From UBA3839 sp902776985 (GTDB taxonomy: Bacteria > Bacteroidota > Bacteroidia > Bacteroidales > Bacteroidaceae), in assembly GCA_902776985.1 (NCBI GenBank), contig CACYSD010000014.1, positions 1-59,884 on the forward strand: a DNA stretch of 59,884 nucleotides. Direction: 5' to 3'. Below the pieces are notes generated by a model that made no database searches, was not told the origin of the DNA, and worked only from the letters and a program-made list of their open reading frames with translations. Each line of letters begins with the position of its first letter. Within the stretch, counting starts at the first letter, position 1. A program made the position numbers and the translations under genes. Positions 42,371-51,191 of the stretch are shown piece by piece.

Positions 42371-42418
42371 ACCTCCTCTCCTATTGGAGGAGGTATTGGG
42401 GGAGGTCGGGAGGGGTCT
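42371..42418. repeat. GC-rich palindromic element
   Basis: ACCTCCTCTCCTATTGGAGG, then AGGTATTGGGGGAGG, then GGGAGGGGTCTTT at the stop codon of the OmpA/TPR lipoprotein gene (minus strand). Confidence 0.68.
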
Positions 42419-44113
42419 TTAGAACAGTGACTCTACCAAAGAACGATAGTTCTGGAACTCAATGTCGCGAAGGGCACGCTGAGCAAAGTTGCTGTCAATA
42501 GCCTTACAAGCACTGATACCTTTTACGATTTCGTCAGTGTCACCCATTCGTGCGCCAAGAACGGCACGGAGGTAGTTGGTAGTAGCACCAGGAGTCTTTA
42601 TGTCAGCAATTGTCTTTTGTGCAGCGCTGTAGTCCTGAGAAAGAATCTGTGCCAGAAGGGCTGTGTTGCAAGGAGTCTTTTCCATGCGTGCAGCAGCCTG
42701 AGTGAATTTTCCCTGTGTGATATAGATGCTGCTGATCAGCTGGTCGTTGTTCTTTGCACCTGTTGCCTTAGCAGTATAGACTTCTGCATTGCTGATGTCA
42801 CCGTCCTGCATAGCAAGAATGGCCATATTGGCGTTTGGCTCTGCTGCATCTGCTTTGAGGGCGAGAGCACGACGCAGGTAATACTGAGCTTTATCGAGAT
42901 CGTTGTGATGCATCTCCAGACAAGCTATATTGTTGTAAGCACGATAGTCCTCTGGGAAGCGTTCGGTAATCTGGTTGTAGAGACTCATCTTCTCTGCATC
43001 GTCTTCAAGCAGGATGTTAGCAGCATAGAGCATTTCCTCGATGCTCAGATCTGAAGGCGAAGATTTCAATGTGGAAAGAATCTCGGCATCGCTTCTGCCT
43101 ATCACTTCATAGTTGATAGTAAGACGTGCACGACGCAACTCAGGAAGCACAGCCTCTGCAAGTTCAGTGTAAACAGAAGCCACATTACGGATTTCGCGTT
43201 CACGTTCCTCCGGATCGGTATACATTGAAAGAACACGAAGGATCAGTTCCTTGTCGGCAAGGTTGCTTTGAGAAACAAGTGTCTGGAAGCCTTCCCAGTC
43301 TTCAGCAGTGTACTTTGTATCGACATCTGTACTGAGGCTGTTCTTGCGAAGCTGGTTCTCGATATAGAGTTCCGACACCTTACTACGACGTTCAGCCAGT
43401 TTCTTGTTGAAGTCAAAACCGCCTTCTGGTGAAGCGTATGCATCCACATCAATATTGCGGAGAACTATACTCTCTTCGTCGGACTTGATATTCTTCAGAG
43501 TTTCTATAAAGTCCTTCATGTTAGCGCTATTGAGTTCACTGTCACGAAGGTTTGCCTGAGCCACAAGGAACTTGATTGTAGCATCCTGACGTTTGTTGGT
43601 GATTCTCTGGAAACCGTCTTCTGCAACAGCAGGAGAAATAGTGCCGGCAGTGCGGCTCACGAGTGCTGCAGTGCACTGTGTGCCATAACCGATTTTGATG
43701 GCTGGCAATGATTTGTGCTTCTTGCCTTTCTGAACATCGAATGTCATATAGAGGTCACAACTCTCCATTCCTGAAACGAACGGATATGTAACGCGAAGTG
43801 AGGTGTGTCCACCGTTTTTATAGCTAATAATCTGGTTGTTAGCCTCAACTTTCTCTCCCTGCACAATTGCGCTGTTGGAAGTGGCGCTTTCATTGCCCCA
43901 ACGAAGTTCAGGTGTGAAGGTGACGATAGCGTTCTTCTTAACCGCACGGCTGGGGATAAGAATGTTGATTGTTGCTGGTACTTCACCTGCCGCATAGTTA
44001 AGCGGAGTTGGAGTTACATTGAAGTTTTCAGCACTGAATTTACTACCACTTGAGCAGGCAGTGAGCAGCATGCTTGCAATTGCAGCTGATGCGATAAATA
44101 ATTTTGCTTTCAT
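42419..44113 (-). CDS. OmpA-like/TPR outer-membrane lipoprotein
   Basis: A 564-residue lipoprotein (lipobox LTAC, Cys20). The N-terminal part (about 30-180) is beta-rich. An OmpA-like peptidoglycan-binding region (about 205-250) includes VDAYASPEGGFDFNKKLAERRSK. The C-terminal half is helical with TPR units (DYRAYNNIACLEMHHNDLDKAQYYLRRALAL, AEPNANMAILAMQDGDISNAEVY). It probably tethers the outer membrane to the wall and organises partners. A related family is widespread in Bacteroidetes; exact function is unknown. Confidence 0.78.
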   Translation of the reverse strand: MKAKLFIASAAIASMLLTACSSGSKFSAENFNVTPTPLNYAAGEVPATINILIPSRAVKKNAIVTFTPELRWGNESATSNSAIVQGEKVEANNQIISYKNGGHTSLRVTYPFVSGMESCDLYMTFDVQKGKKHKSLPAIKIGYGTQCTAALVSRTAGTISPAVAEDGFQRITNKRQDATIKFLVAQANLRDSELNSANMKDFIETLKNIKSDEESIVLRNIDVDAYASPEGGFDFNKKLAERRSKVSELYIENQLRKNSLSTDVDTKYTAEDWEGFQTLVSQSNLADKELILRVLSMYTDPEEREREIRNVASVYTELAEAVLPELRRARLTINYEVIGRSDAEILSTLKSSPSDLSIEEMLYAANILLEDDAEKMSLYNQITERFPEDYRAYNNIACLEMHHNDLDKAQYYLRRALALKADAAEPNANMAILAMQDGDISNAEVYTAKATGAKNNDQLISSIYITQGKFTQAAARMEKTPCNTALLAQILSQDYSAAQKTIADIKTPGATTNYLRAVLGARMGDTDEIVKGISACKAIDSNFAQRALRDIEFQNYRSLVESLF

Positions 44114-44192
44114 ATCGTTTTATTGTTTTAGTTCTTTCGTTATTACGTTATGAAGTTATTTCGGTACAACAAGAATTATCTTTTTAGACTTT

Positions 44193-45428
44193 TTAGACTT
44201 TCTGAACCATTTTCCTGGTAAAATGTCGCACGGGGTACCAAACACTGACTAACCCTACAATTGCGACTGTGAAGAATGTGAGAACGATGTCCCACAGATG
44301 GACGCTGACAGGATAAGTATCAATAATGTACATTCCTTCGGCATTGCCAAAACGGATTAATCCGAACTCCTGCTGCAGCAGGCATAGTGATATACCGATT
44401 ATCAGTCCTAAGACGGCTCCTGCAATGGAAATCAGAGAGCCTTCGCACATGAATATACGGAATATCTGGCGGTCGGTTGCTCCAAGATTGAAGAGCGTCT
44501 TCATGTCATCACGTTTTTCGAGAATCAGCATTGACAGTGAACCGATGATGTTGAAACATGCTACTACAAGTATGAAGGTCAGGAATACGTATGACAGCAT
44601 TTTCTCCAATTGCATGATGCGGAACGTATCTTCCTGCTGCTCGTAGCGATTGCGTACAGTGTACTTATTGCCAAATGAGTTGCGGAGACGTGCCTGTACA
44701 TTGTCAATGACTGCGTTTGGTTTCAGGCGGAGTTCAACTGCAGTGGCACGATTTTTCTGTTCAAAGAGTTCCTGGGCAAATTCAAGTGAAGTCAGTATGT
44801 AGCTGGCATCATATCGCGCCTGACGAACGCAAAACGCTACATCAGGCGAGAAGAGTGTTTCTGCACTGAAACTTTCTATCGGGTCGTTCAAATCTATGTG
44901 CTGACCGCGGCGCGGTGCATACACATTTATAGGATCGGGCCACGTTTCATCTATACCGAGATTGCGCATAAGTCCCTCACCCATTATACCATAGTTTAAG
45001 ACATCAGCCTGAAGCATGAATTCGCCGTCTCCCAGCCTTATCTTATCGAAATCAACCTGTTGGGTGAATGTATCGTCAACACCCTTCACCGTAACCATCA
45101 GCTGACGGTTGTTGGTAGAGATCAGCGCATTATCCTCAATGGTGAATGTAACCACATCTATTTCGTCATCGTTCTTCAACTCCTGCAGTTCTGGAGCCAT
45201 GCAGTCGATAAACTTACCTTGTGCAGCTTCTATCTTAAGTTGAGGATCGAAGTTGGTCAGAAGACCTGCGACCATATCCTGAAAACCATTAAACACGGAC
45301 AGGATGCATATCAGAGCTGCAGTGGCAATGGCTACGCCCAATGCAGAGATAATGCTGATGATATTGATGGCCTGATGTGATTTCTTTGCCATCAAATACC
45401 GTCGTGCTATATGGAGTTCAAATTTCAC
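44193..45428 (-). CDS. LolC/LolE-type FtsX-family permease
   Basis: An inner-membrane ABC permease of the lipoprotein-release type. The 411-residue protein starts FELHIARRYLMAKKSHQAINIISIIS, typical of LolC/E, with four membrane segments (about 22-45, 285-310, 325-350, 375-395) and a large periplasmic domain between the first two. The ATPase partner is not in this operon. It follows rbfA on the minus strand with a 74-bp gap carrying an ACTCAAGAACT-type leader tract. Confidence 0.88.
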   Translation of the reverse strand: MKFELHIARRYLMAKKSHQAINIISIISALGVAIATAALICILSVFNGFQDMVAGLLTNFDPQLKIEAAQGKFIDCMAPELQELKNDDEIDVVTFTIEDNALISTNNRQLMVTVKGVDDTFTQQVDFDKIRLGDGEFMLQADVLNYGIMGEGLMRNLGIDETWPDPINVYAPRRGQHIDLNDPIESFSAETLFSPDVAFCVRQARYDASYILTSLEFAQELFEQKNRATAVELRLKPNAVIDNVQARLRNSFGNKYTVRNRYEQQEDTFRIMQLEKMLSYVFLTFILVVACFNIIGSLSMLILEKRDDMKTLFNLGATDRQIFRIFMCEGSLISIAGAVLGLIIGISLCLLQQEFGLIRFGNAEGMYIIDTYPVSVHLWDIVLTFFTVAIVGLVSVWYPVRHFTRKMVQKV

Positions 45429-45500
45429 TTCTTAAGTTTTTGAGTTCTTAAGTTCTTGAGTTTTTAAGTTTTATTGTCTTAACTCCTTTAACTTCTTAAA
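45429..45500 (-). promoter_or_regulatory. A-rich ACTTAAGAACTCAAG leader tract of the permease gene
   Basis: On the minus strand the gap reads AAACTTAAAAACTCAAGAAC, TTAAGAACTCAAAAACTTAA and on to the ATG, a string of near-8-mers like those before frr, ribF and the gene at 38562. No terminator is seen between rbfA and this gene. Confidence 0.4.
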
Positions 45501-45502
45501 AA

Positions 45503-45838
45503 TTATTGCTTAAGCAGTCTGTCGATATTGTCGATATAATCGAGAGAGTCATCAAGGAAGAAGCGCAGTTCAGGTATGATGCGCAACTGATGACGTTCGA
45601 GTGTACCGAGTTTGTAGCGAATAGCTGATGCCTGTTCGTTGATGTTCTTCAACAACTCCTCCGCACGTTCCGAAGGGAAGATACTGAGGTATGCCTTTGC
45701 AATGCTGAGGTCAGGACTGATACGAACCACACTCACACTGACAAGTATGCCGTGTGTCTTGCGGGTCTGTTCCTGGAAGATTGTGCTCAGGTCTTTCTGT
45801 ATCAGCCTGGCGATTTTATTTTGTCGAGTTGTTTCCAT
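45503..45838 (-). CDS. rbfA: Ribosome-binding factor A
   Basis: A small KH-fold 30S maturation factor. The 111-residue protein has RQNKIARLIQKDLSTIFQ at the start, VSVVRISPDLSIAKAYLSIFP in the middle and LRIIPELRFFLDDSLDYIDNIDRLL at the end, all family-typical. It overlaps the upstream O-methyltransferase gene by 23 bp. Confidence 0.94.
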   Translation of the reverse strand: METTRQNKIARLIQKDLSTIFQEQTRKTHGILVSVSVVRISPDLSIAKAYLSIFPSERAEELLKNINEQASAIRYKLGTLERHQLRIIPELRFFLDDSLDYIDNIDRLLKQ

Positions 45839-46466
45839 ATTTCTTTCTGATTATTGTAAGTCCGTCACGTAACGGGAGTATAACTTTCTCTACACGCGAG
45901 TCATTGGCAACGAGATCATTGAAGGCGATAATTCCGCGGGTCTGTGCATCGTGCAGTTCTGGAGCTTCAACTACATGCCCGTCCCAAAGGGTGTTGTCGG
46001 CAATGATATATCCACCGTCGTTGAGCAGAGGGAGAACCAGATTGTAGTAATCCGCATAATGGCGTTTATCGGCATCGATAAACGCAAGGTCGAACCTCAG
46101 TCCCATCTGTGGAATTATCTGCATGGCATCTCCTATATGCAGATGAATGCGGTCGGCATAGTCTGACTGTTCCAACCAGGGACGTGTAAAGTCCTCCTGC
46201 TCGTCATTTATCTCAATCGTGTGCAGCTCACCGTCTTCAGGCATTCCTTCAGCCATACACAGGGCGCTGTAGCCGCTATAAGTGCCTATTTCCAAGATGG
46301 TCTTGGGACGTATCATCCCAACAAGCATCTTCAGCAGACGTCCCTGCAAGTGTCCGCTTGCCATACGGCTATAAAGCAGATGCAGCTGAGTTGCCCGATA
46401 GAGACGATGCAGGTATTCCGGTTCCGCATCTATATGCTGGAGTATATAGTCTTCGAGTTCGTTCAC
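45816..46466 (-). CDS. Class I SAM-dependent O-methyltransferase
   Basis: A catechol/caffeoyl-CoA O-methyltransferase-like enzyme of 216 residues. The SAM site is ILEIGTYSGYSALCMAEG (about 75-92) with acidic IEIND (about 103), and the metal-binding Asp is in FDLAFIDADKRHYADYY. Length fits the bacterial COMT family (TrmR-like members methylate tRNA uridine-5-oxyacetate, so a tRNA role is possible). The start overlaps the aroQ stop by 4 bp. Confidence 0.9.
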   Translation of the reverse strand: MNELEDYILQHIDAEPEYLHRLYRATQLHLLYSRMASGHLQGRLLKMLVGMIRPKTILEIGTYSGYSALCMAEGMPEDGELHTIEINDEQEDFTRPWLEQSDYADRIHLHIGDAMQIIPQMGLRFDLAFIDADKRHYADYYNLVLPLLNDGGYIIADNTLWDGHVVEAPELHDAQTRGIIAFNDLVANDSRVEKVILPLRDGLTIIRKKYGNNSTK

Positions 46467-46882
46467 AGCAGTGATTCTATAGCCAGTCTATAACTGTCAA
46501 GTCCGAAACCGCAAATCACCCCACGGCAGGCACTGGAGATGAATGAATGATGTCGGAACTCCTCACGCTGATGCACATTGCTTATATGCACTTCTATCAC
46601 CGGTGCTGTTATCGCACGGATTGCGTCGTGCAGAGCGACACTGGTGTGGGTATAGGCTCCTGCATTCAGCACGATGCCATCAACATCGAATCCTTTTTCG
46701 TGCAGTTCGTCAATCAGCGCGCCCTCATGGTTGGACTGGAAGTAATCCAGCTCTACCTTTCCGGCGTAGCGTTTACGCAGTTCGTCAAGATAGTCTTCAA
46801 AACCGCGGTTACCATAAACAGTAGGCTCACGTTTCCCAAGCAAGTTGAGATTCGGACCATTGATAATTACTATTTTTTTCAT
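46463..46882 (-). CDS. aroQ: 3-dehydroquinate dehydratase, type II
   Basis: Third step of the shikimate pathway. From the ATG at 46882 the protein has 139 residues and starts MKKIVIINGPNLNLLGKREP, the type II signature. FQSNHEGALIDELHE, GIVLNAGAYTHTS (catalytic Tyr is near the start; His here) and EVHISNVHQREEFRHHS complete the family pattern. A TTG upstream (46906) lies in the promoter and was rejected. Confidence 0.95.
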   Translation of the reverse strand: MKKIVIINGPNLNLLGKREPTVYGNRGFEDYLDELRKRYAGKVELDYFQSNHEGALIDELHEKGFDVDGIVLNAGAYTHTSVALHDAIRAITAPVIEVHISNVHQREEFRHHSFISSACRGVICGFGLDSYRLAIESLL

Positions 46883-46903
46883 TTTTTCATAAATAATATT
46901 GTG

Positions 46904-46936
46904 CAAAGATAGTGTAAATCTGAAAAACAGACAAAA
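46904..46936 (-). promoter_or_regulatory. aroQ operon promoter
   Basis: TATCTTTG (46904-46911) and TTTTG (46932-46936) on the minus strand, 20 bp apart. Confidence 0.65.
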
Positions 46937-46941
46937 GCAGA

Positions 46942-46971
46942 TTTGATTTTAAACATATTTCACTAACTTTG
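46942..46971 (+). promoter_or_regulatory. xerD promoter
   Basis: TTTG (46942-46945) and TAACTTTG (46964-46971), 18 bp apart, only 4 bp before the ATG, so the leader is very short. It is back to back with the aroQ promoter. Confidence 0.6.
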
Positions 46972-46975
46972 CGGT

Positions 46976-47866
46976 ATGAATTTCCGTCGCTACTATCAAT
47001 ACCTTAAACTCGAGAAGGGTTTTTCGCCAAATACAGTGGAAGCCTATATGCGTGATGTGGAGCGATTTGCCGAGTATGCCGAAGCAGAAGGATTTGACCT
47101 GTTGAATCCCGAACTTGAGCATTTCCACCATTTCTCAGCCATGATAATGGACTTGGGCTGTTCGGTCACCACTCTCGCACGTATGCTGGCGGCAATTCAC
47201 AATTTCTACACCTTCCTCGTGCTTTCGGACGTGATTGACAGAGACCCCATGGAACTGCTGGAGTACCCGAAAAAACCTCTGCATCTGCCCGACGTGCTCA
47301 CCGTGGAGGAAATCGACCTGATTGAATCGTGCATTGACCTGTCACTGCCAGAGGGACATCGCAACCGCGCCATAATAGAGACCCTCTTCTCCTGTGGACT
47401 CCGTGTGAGCGAACTTTGCAACCTGCGCCTTCAGGACCTTTACCTCGACCAGGAATTCATCCGTGTAAACGGCAAAGGATCCAAACAGCGCTTAGTACCC
47501 ATCTCAGGCCGTGCCATTCATGAACTTCAGCTATGGTTTGACGATCGCAACCACATGGACATTCCGGCAAAATACGCTGATTATGTGTTCATTAGCAAAC
47601 GACGTAAAAACATGTCGAGAATCACGGTCTTTCACTTTATCAAGCAGCTGGTTGAAGCAGCGGGCATAAAGAAGACTGTCTCTCCACATACGTTCCGCCA
47701 CTCTTTCGCCACCGCACTGCTTGAGGGAGGAGCCAACCTTCGTGCCATCCAAACCATGCTTGGACACGAAAACATCGGAACCACCGAGATTTATCTGCAC
47801 ACCGACACCCGTCACCTACGCCAGGAATTGCTTGAGCATCATCCAAGGTATGTAAGTGAAGAATAA
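46976..47866 (+). CDS. xerD: Tyrosine recombinase XerD
   Basis: Resolves chromosome dimers with XerC at dif. The 296-residue protein has the SAM-like core-binding domain (about 1-95: YYQYLKLEKGFSPNTVEAYMRD) and a catalytic domain with Arg143 (GLRVSEL), the beta-hairpin Lys in GKGSKQR, His238 and Arg241 (HTFRHSFAT), His near 264 (LGHENIGTTEIY) and nucleophile Tyr273. Length is typical. It could be XerC or XerD; the sequence around HPRY at the end favours XerD. Confidence 0.92.
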   Translation: MNFRRYYQYLKLEKGFSPNTVEAYMRDVERFAEYAEAEGFDLLNPELEHFHHFSAMIMDLGCSVTTLARMLAAIHNFYTFLVLSDVIDRDPMELLEYPKKPLHLPDVLTVEEIDLIESCIDLSLPEGHRNRAIIETLFSCGLRVSELCNLRLQDLYLDQEFIRVNGKGSKQRLVPISGRAIHELQLWFDDRNHMDIPAKYADYVFISKRRKNMSRITVFHFIKQLVEAAGIKKTVSPHTFRHSFATALLEGGANLRAIQTMLGHENIGTTEIYLHTDTRHLRQELLEHHPRYVSEE

Positions 47867-48143
47867 AGTCATCGTTGCGATACCGCTAATAAAAGCACTC
47901 AAAAGAGCACGCATGCTGACGCAAGAATGAAGAAATTCAATCCAGATTGAGGTTTGGGACACAAAATCTTCGCAAAATTTATCACAAAATCTATTTTGTG
48001 AACGATTTTATGACAATTTTGTGTCAAAAACTCAAAAACTCAAGAACTAAAAAACTCAATCATCGTGCGATACCTTTAAAAATAGTTATCAAAAGAGCAC
48101 GCTTGGGGCAACGCTCCCAAGAAACTCAAGAACTCAAAAATCA
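47867..48143. repeat. Repeat-rich gap between xerD and ribF
   Basis: It contains a degenerate copy of the 79-bp repeat (47867-47933, with CATCGTTGCGATACC and AAAAGAGCACGC), a 68-bp nested dyad (47958-48025: GACACAAAAT...ATTTTGTGTC around TCACAAAATctATTTTGTGA), a second 79-bp-type copy (about 48045-48125) and an ACTCAAGAACTCAAAAA tract directly before the ribF start. No gene is seen. Confidence 0.7.
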
Positions 48144-49079
48144 GTGAGAATTATTAACCTACATACAAGTTCTGAAGAGAGCAGACTACCCGGTCGCTGT
48201 GTTGCCACAATCGGATTCTTCGATGGTGTGCACCGTGGACACCGTAGTTTGATTGCACAGGTAGAAGCGGAAGCGCAAAAGCGGTCTGCGTCGTCAGTCC
48301 TACTGACATTCAGCAACCATCCCAAAAGCGTACTCGACAGTGGTAAGCAGCCGCTTTGCCTCACCACCGCAGACGAGAAACTGGAACTGATGGCACAGAC
48401 AGGGGCTGACTATGCCGTACTGATGCCGTTCACCGACGAACTTGCACAGTTGTCAGCAAAGGATTTCATGAATCAGATTCTCGCTCAGAAGCTGGACATT
48501 CAGGCTCTTGTTGTAGGCTATGACCATCGCTTCGGACACAACCGCTCCGACACTTTTGAAGATTATGTTCGCCATGGGCATGATTGCGGCATAGACGTAG
48601 TATTGGCACATTCGCTGCAGCCAGATGCAGAGGTTCAGGTTTCTTCGTCGAAAATCCGGCATAGTCTGCTAAAAGGCGACCTTATATATGCCAACAACGC
48701 ACTGGGCTACAACTATTTCCTGCAAGGGCACATAGGCGAGGGGCACCAGGTGGGACGTACCCTCGGATTCCCTACAGCAAACCTCATCGTTGACGACAGC
48801 ACCAAACTGATTCCGTGCGGAGGAGCATACGCAGTAGAGTGCATCATCGACCACACTCTTTCTCTGCGCGGAATGCTCAATATCGGCAATCGCCCTACCC
48901 TGCACAACGGTTCAGAGCAGAGCATTGAAGTACACCTTTTTGACTTCAACCAAAATATCTATTCACACCATCTCCGAATAAAATTCCTGAAGTTTATTCG
49001 CGAAGAACGACAGTTCCAGTCGCTCGACGAACTACGTCTGCAGCTTCAGGAGGATGAAAAAGCTTGTAAGGCTATATGA
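48144..49079 (+). CDS. ribF: Bifunctional riboflavin kinase/FAD synthetase
   Basis: Makes FMN and then FAD. The 311-residue protein has the FAD-synthetase nucleotidyltransferase domain (about 15-170) with TIGFFDGVHRGHRSLI and the SSSKIRHSLLKGDL motif, and the riboflavin-kinase domain (about 185-305) with GRTLGFPTANLIVDD and the active-site Glu in QSIEVHLFDF. The start is GTG at 48144, just after an A-rich leader tract. It overlaps the next gene by 4 bp. Confidence 0.95.
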   Translation: MRIINLHTSSEESRLPGRCVATIGFFDGVHRGHRSLIAQVEAEAQKRSASSVLLTFSNHPKSVLDSGKQPLCLTTADEKLELMAQTGADYAVLMPFTDELAQLSAKDFMNQILAQKLDIQALVVGYDHRFGHNRSDTFEDYVRHGHDCGIDVVLAHSLQPDAEVQVSSSKIRHSLLKGDLIYANNALGYNYFLQGHIGEGHQVGRTLGFPTANLIVDDSTKLIPCGGAYAVECIIDHTLSLRGMLNIGNRPTLHNGSEQSIEVHLFDFNQNIYSHHLRIKFLKFIREERQFQSLDELRLQLQEDEKACKAI

Positions 49080-49831
49080 TAAAAGTTGTCAGAGCCATAG
49101 TTCTCTCTCTGCTGATCGGAGTGTCAACACCCTTGACTGCACAGACGAATACCGGTGGTACATTGCCGCCGGAACGGGAGCGTGCAGCCCTCACCCATTG
49201 GCAGGCAGGGCAATATGTAAGTAACAAGGCGGTAGAATGGTTTGGCATCAACCATTGTTTTGTGATTGACACCATCAGTTCCTCGGTGCTTAAGCGCATG
49301 ACCGGCAAATCCTATCCCAAGGACTGCCCAATTAATTTGCAAAGTCTCCGTTACCTGAAAGTCCTGCATGTGGATTCACTGCAAAAGATCCGGCTTGGAG
49401 AGATTGTCTGCAACGAGAGAATTGCCGCAGACCTCATTGACATCTTCCGCAAACTCTACGATGCAAAATATCCCATCGAACTCATCACGCTTGTTGACAA
49501 CTACGATGCCAACGATGAGGCATCTATGACTGCCAACAACACCAGTTGCTTCTGTTTTCGCAAGGTGCCTAACACCACAGTCCTGTCCAAGCACGCCAGA
49601 GGATTGGCGATTGATATCAACCCACTCTACAATCCTTTTATTCAACGTCTTAGAAACGGCAAAACCGTTGTCCAGCCCGCTACGGCAACACCCTATCAAA
49701 ACAGAAAAAAACAAACACCTTATACAATAACACCTAACGATTTGCTTCACCGCCTCTTCCTCCAGCATGGATTCACATGGGGAGGATATTGGCGCAACAG
49801 CAAAGACTATCAACATTTCGAAAAAAAATAA
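49076..49831 (+). CDS. Secreted M15-family peptidase (D-Ala-D-Ala carboxypeptidase-like)
   Basis: A zinc peptidase probably acting on the cell wall. The 251-residue protein has a signal peptide (ending LTAQ), and the zinc motif SKHARGLAIDINP with His near 169 and Asp near 176, followed by WGGYWRNSKDYQHFE, which gives the last His ligand. The segment NPLYNPF is typical of Bacteroidetes M15 members. Start is coupled to ribF by an ATGA overlap and the next gene begins 3 bp after its stop. Confidence 0.87.
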   Translation: MIKVVRAIVLSLLIGVSTPLTAQTNTGGTLPPERERAALTHWQAGQYVSNKAVEWFGINHCFVIDTISSSVLKRMTGKSYPKDCPINLQSLRYLKVLHVDSLQKIRLGEIVCNERIAADLIDIFRKLYDAKYPIELITLVDNYDANDEASMTANNTSCFCFRKVPNTTVLSKHARGLAIDINPLYNPFIQRLRNGKTVVQPATATPYQNRKKQTPYTITPNDLLHRLFLQHGFTWGGYWRNSKDYQHFEKK

Positions 49832-49834
49832 CTT

Positions 49835-50308
49835 ATGGCAAGTTTGAAATACTTATTTTCTCTCCCTGCACGATGGCTGCACAGACGCGGATTTGGCGTA
49901 CAATCGCCATGGGCTTACGAAATAGTACGTGACGCTCTGTTCGACACCAACCATTTCTATGCGTTCGAAAAACTCAACGGGGACAGTATGGACGAGCAGC
50001 TGTTTCGTCTCGTTCACAAAGCACGGCCAAACAGCGTGTATCTCATCGACACACGACCAAAATCCGTTGATTATGTTCGTGCAGCACGAGCTTCAGCCAA
50101 TATCGTTGTTCTAAAGGTCATTCTTCTTGAGAATCTTCCGGAATTTGCACAAGACTCTTGTGTAATAGTCGAGAATATCGACAAGGCAAATACCGCTGTC
50201 TGGCAATCTTTCGTCAAATCACCAATCGTCACTACGTCGTTTGAAATGCGCACTCGTGGAATCGCATTCTTCGACAAAGCACGACAGAAACAGAATTATT
50301 TATTATAA
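49835..50308 (+). CDS. Conserved small Bacteroidetes protein, methyltransferase-related
   Basis: A 157-residue soluble protein starting ASLKYLFSLPARWLHRRGFGVQSPWAYEIVRD. The RGFGVQSPWAY segment resembles the RGxGIHSPFAF start of longer Bacteroidetes SAM-dependent methyltransferase-like proteins, but the glycine-rich SAM loop is missing: the following region is SVYLIDTRPKSVDYVRAA. It may be a reduced, non-catalytic relative. It is in a tight operon between M15 and the adenosyltransferase (3 bp and 1 bp gaps). Function unknown. Confidence 0.65.
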   Translation: MASLKYLFSLPARWLHRRGFGVQSPWAYEIVRDALFDTNHFYAFEKLNGDSMDEQLFRLVHKARPNSVYLIDTRPKSVDYVRAARASANIVVLKVILLENLPEFAQDSCVIVENIDKANTAVWQSFVKSPIVTTSFEMRTRGIAFFDKARQKQNYLL

Positions 50309-50309
50309 C

Positions 50310-50873
50310 ATGAAAAAATCCAATATCTACACACGTCGCGGCGACTGCGGACAGACTTCACTCGTTGGCGGCCAGAGAGTTGAGAAGACATGTGCACGAC
50401 TCGAATCCTATGGAACAGTTGACGAACTCAACAGCAATATCGGTGTGCTGATGGCAGAACTTGAGCACGACAGCGACACCTACGCCACTCTACTCGACAT
50501 CCAGCGTGTACTTTTCGTAGTAGGTTCTTACCTCGCCACCGACACCACTACAACTGAGTTGCGACCAACCAGCATTGTCACCGACGAGATGGTCACCCAA
50601 CTCGAACACACCTGCGATGCAATTGACGAATCGCTTCCGCCACTCCGTCTGTTCGTACTGCCAAGCGGAACCCGCGCAGCCAGTCTTGCCCACGTATGCC
50701 GCACTGTATGTCGTAGGGCCGAACGTCGCATTCTTGCGCTCAATGCCGAAACTCCACTCATGCCTACGGTCTTGGCCTACATCAACCGCCTCTCCGACTA
50801 CTTCTTCCTCCTTGCCCGCCAGCTTAACTGCAAAGCCGGACACGACGAAGTCGTTTGGCAACCTAGAACTTAA
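50310..50873 (+). CDS. PduO-type cob(I)alamin adenosyltransferase
   Basis: Transfers adenosyl from ATP to reduced corrinoid to make coenzyme B12. The 187-residue protein starts from ATG at 50310 with IYTRRGDCGQTSLVGGQRV (ATP-binding) and RLESYGTVDELNSNIG. The C-terminal helix VCRTVCRRAERRIL carries the conserved Arg/Glu residues. This is the last gene of the ribF operon. The enzyme would support B12-dependent methylmalonyl-CoA mutase in propionate formation. Confidence 0.92.
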   Translation: MKKSNIYTRRGDCGQTSLVGGQRVEKTCARLESYGTVDELNSNIGVLMAELEHDSDTYATLLDIQRVLFVVGSYLATDTTTTELRPTSIVTDEMVTQLEHTCDAIDESLPPLRLFVLPSGTRAASLAHVCRTVCRRAERRILALNAETPLMPTVLAYINRLSDYFFLLARQLNCKAGHDEVVWQPRT

Positions 50874-51191
50874 GAAAAGTACTCTATAAACTTATCAAAA
50901 GTACTCTCATAACTTAATAACACTATAGAATATTTTTTTAACTTACATTTTCCTGACTTTATACTTAACATCAGTTACCTTTCCACAACGGTTGTTCTCA
51001 TTTATAATTGCACTGGCCTTGCCAATGAAGTGAACCTTTAAACGAAGTCATTTGGTTGTCATTTGCGCCAATAACTTAAAATATTTCGGTTTTTATTTTG
51101 CCATTTAAACACTTTGCACTACATTTGCGCACTTTTTAAGATTTTAATCTTTTCAAAACCCTTAAACTCTTAAACACCTTAAACTCCTACT
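50874..51191. other. Non-coding gap before the DUF2795 gene
   Basis: The first 60 bp repeat an AAAAGTACTCT(A/C)ATAACTTA motif. The rest holds no reading frame of note, then a promoter at 51097-51127 and an AAACTCTTAAACACCTTAAA leader tract just before the start codon. Confidence 0.55.
51097..51127 (+). promoter_or_regulatory. Promoter of the DUF2795 gene
   Basis: TTTG (51097-51100) and TACATTTG (51120-51127) with 19 bp between, 64 bp before the ATG. Confidence 0.65.
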
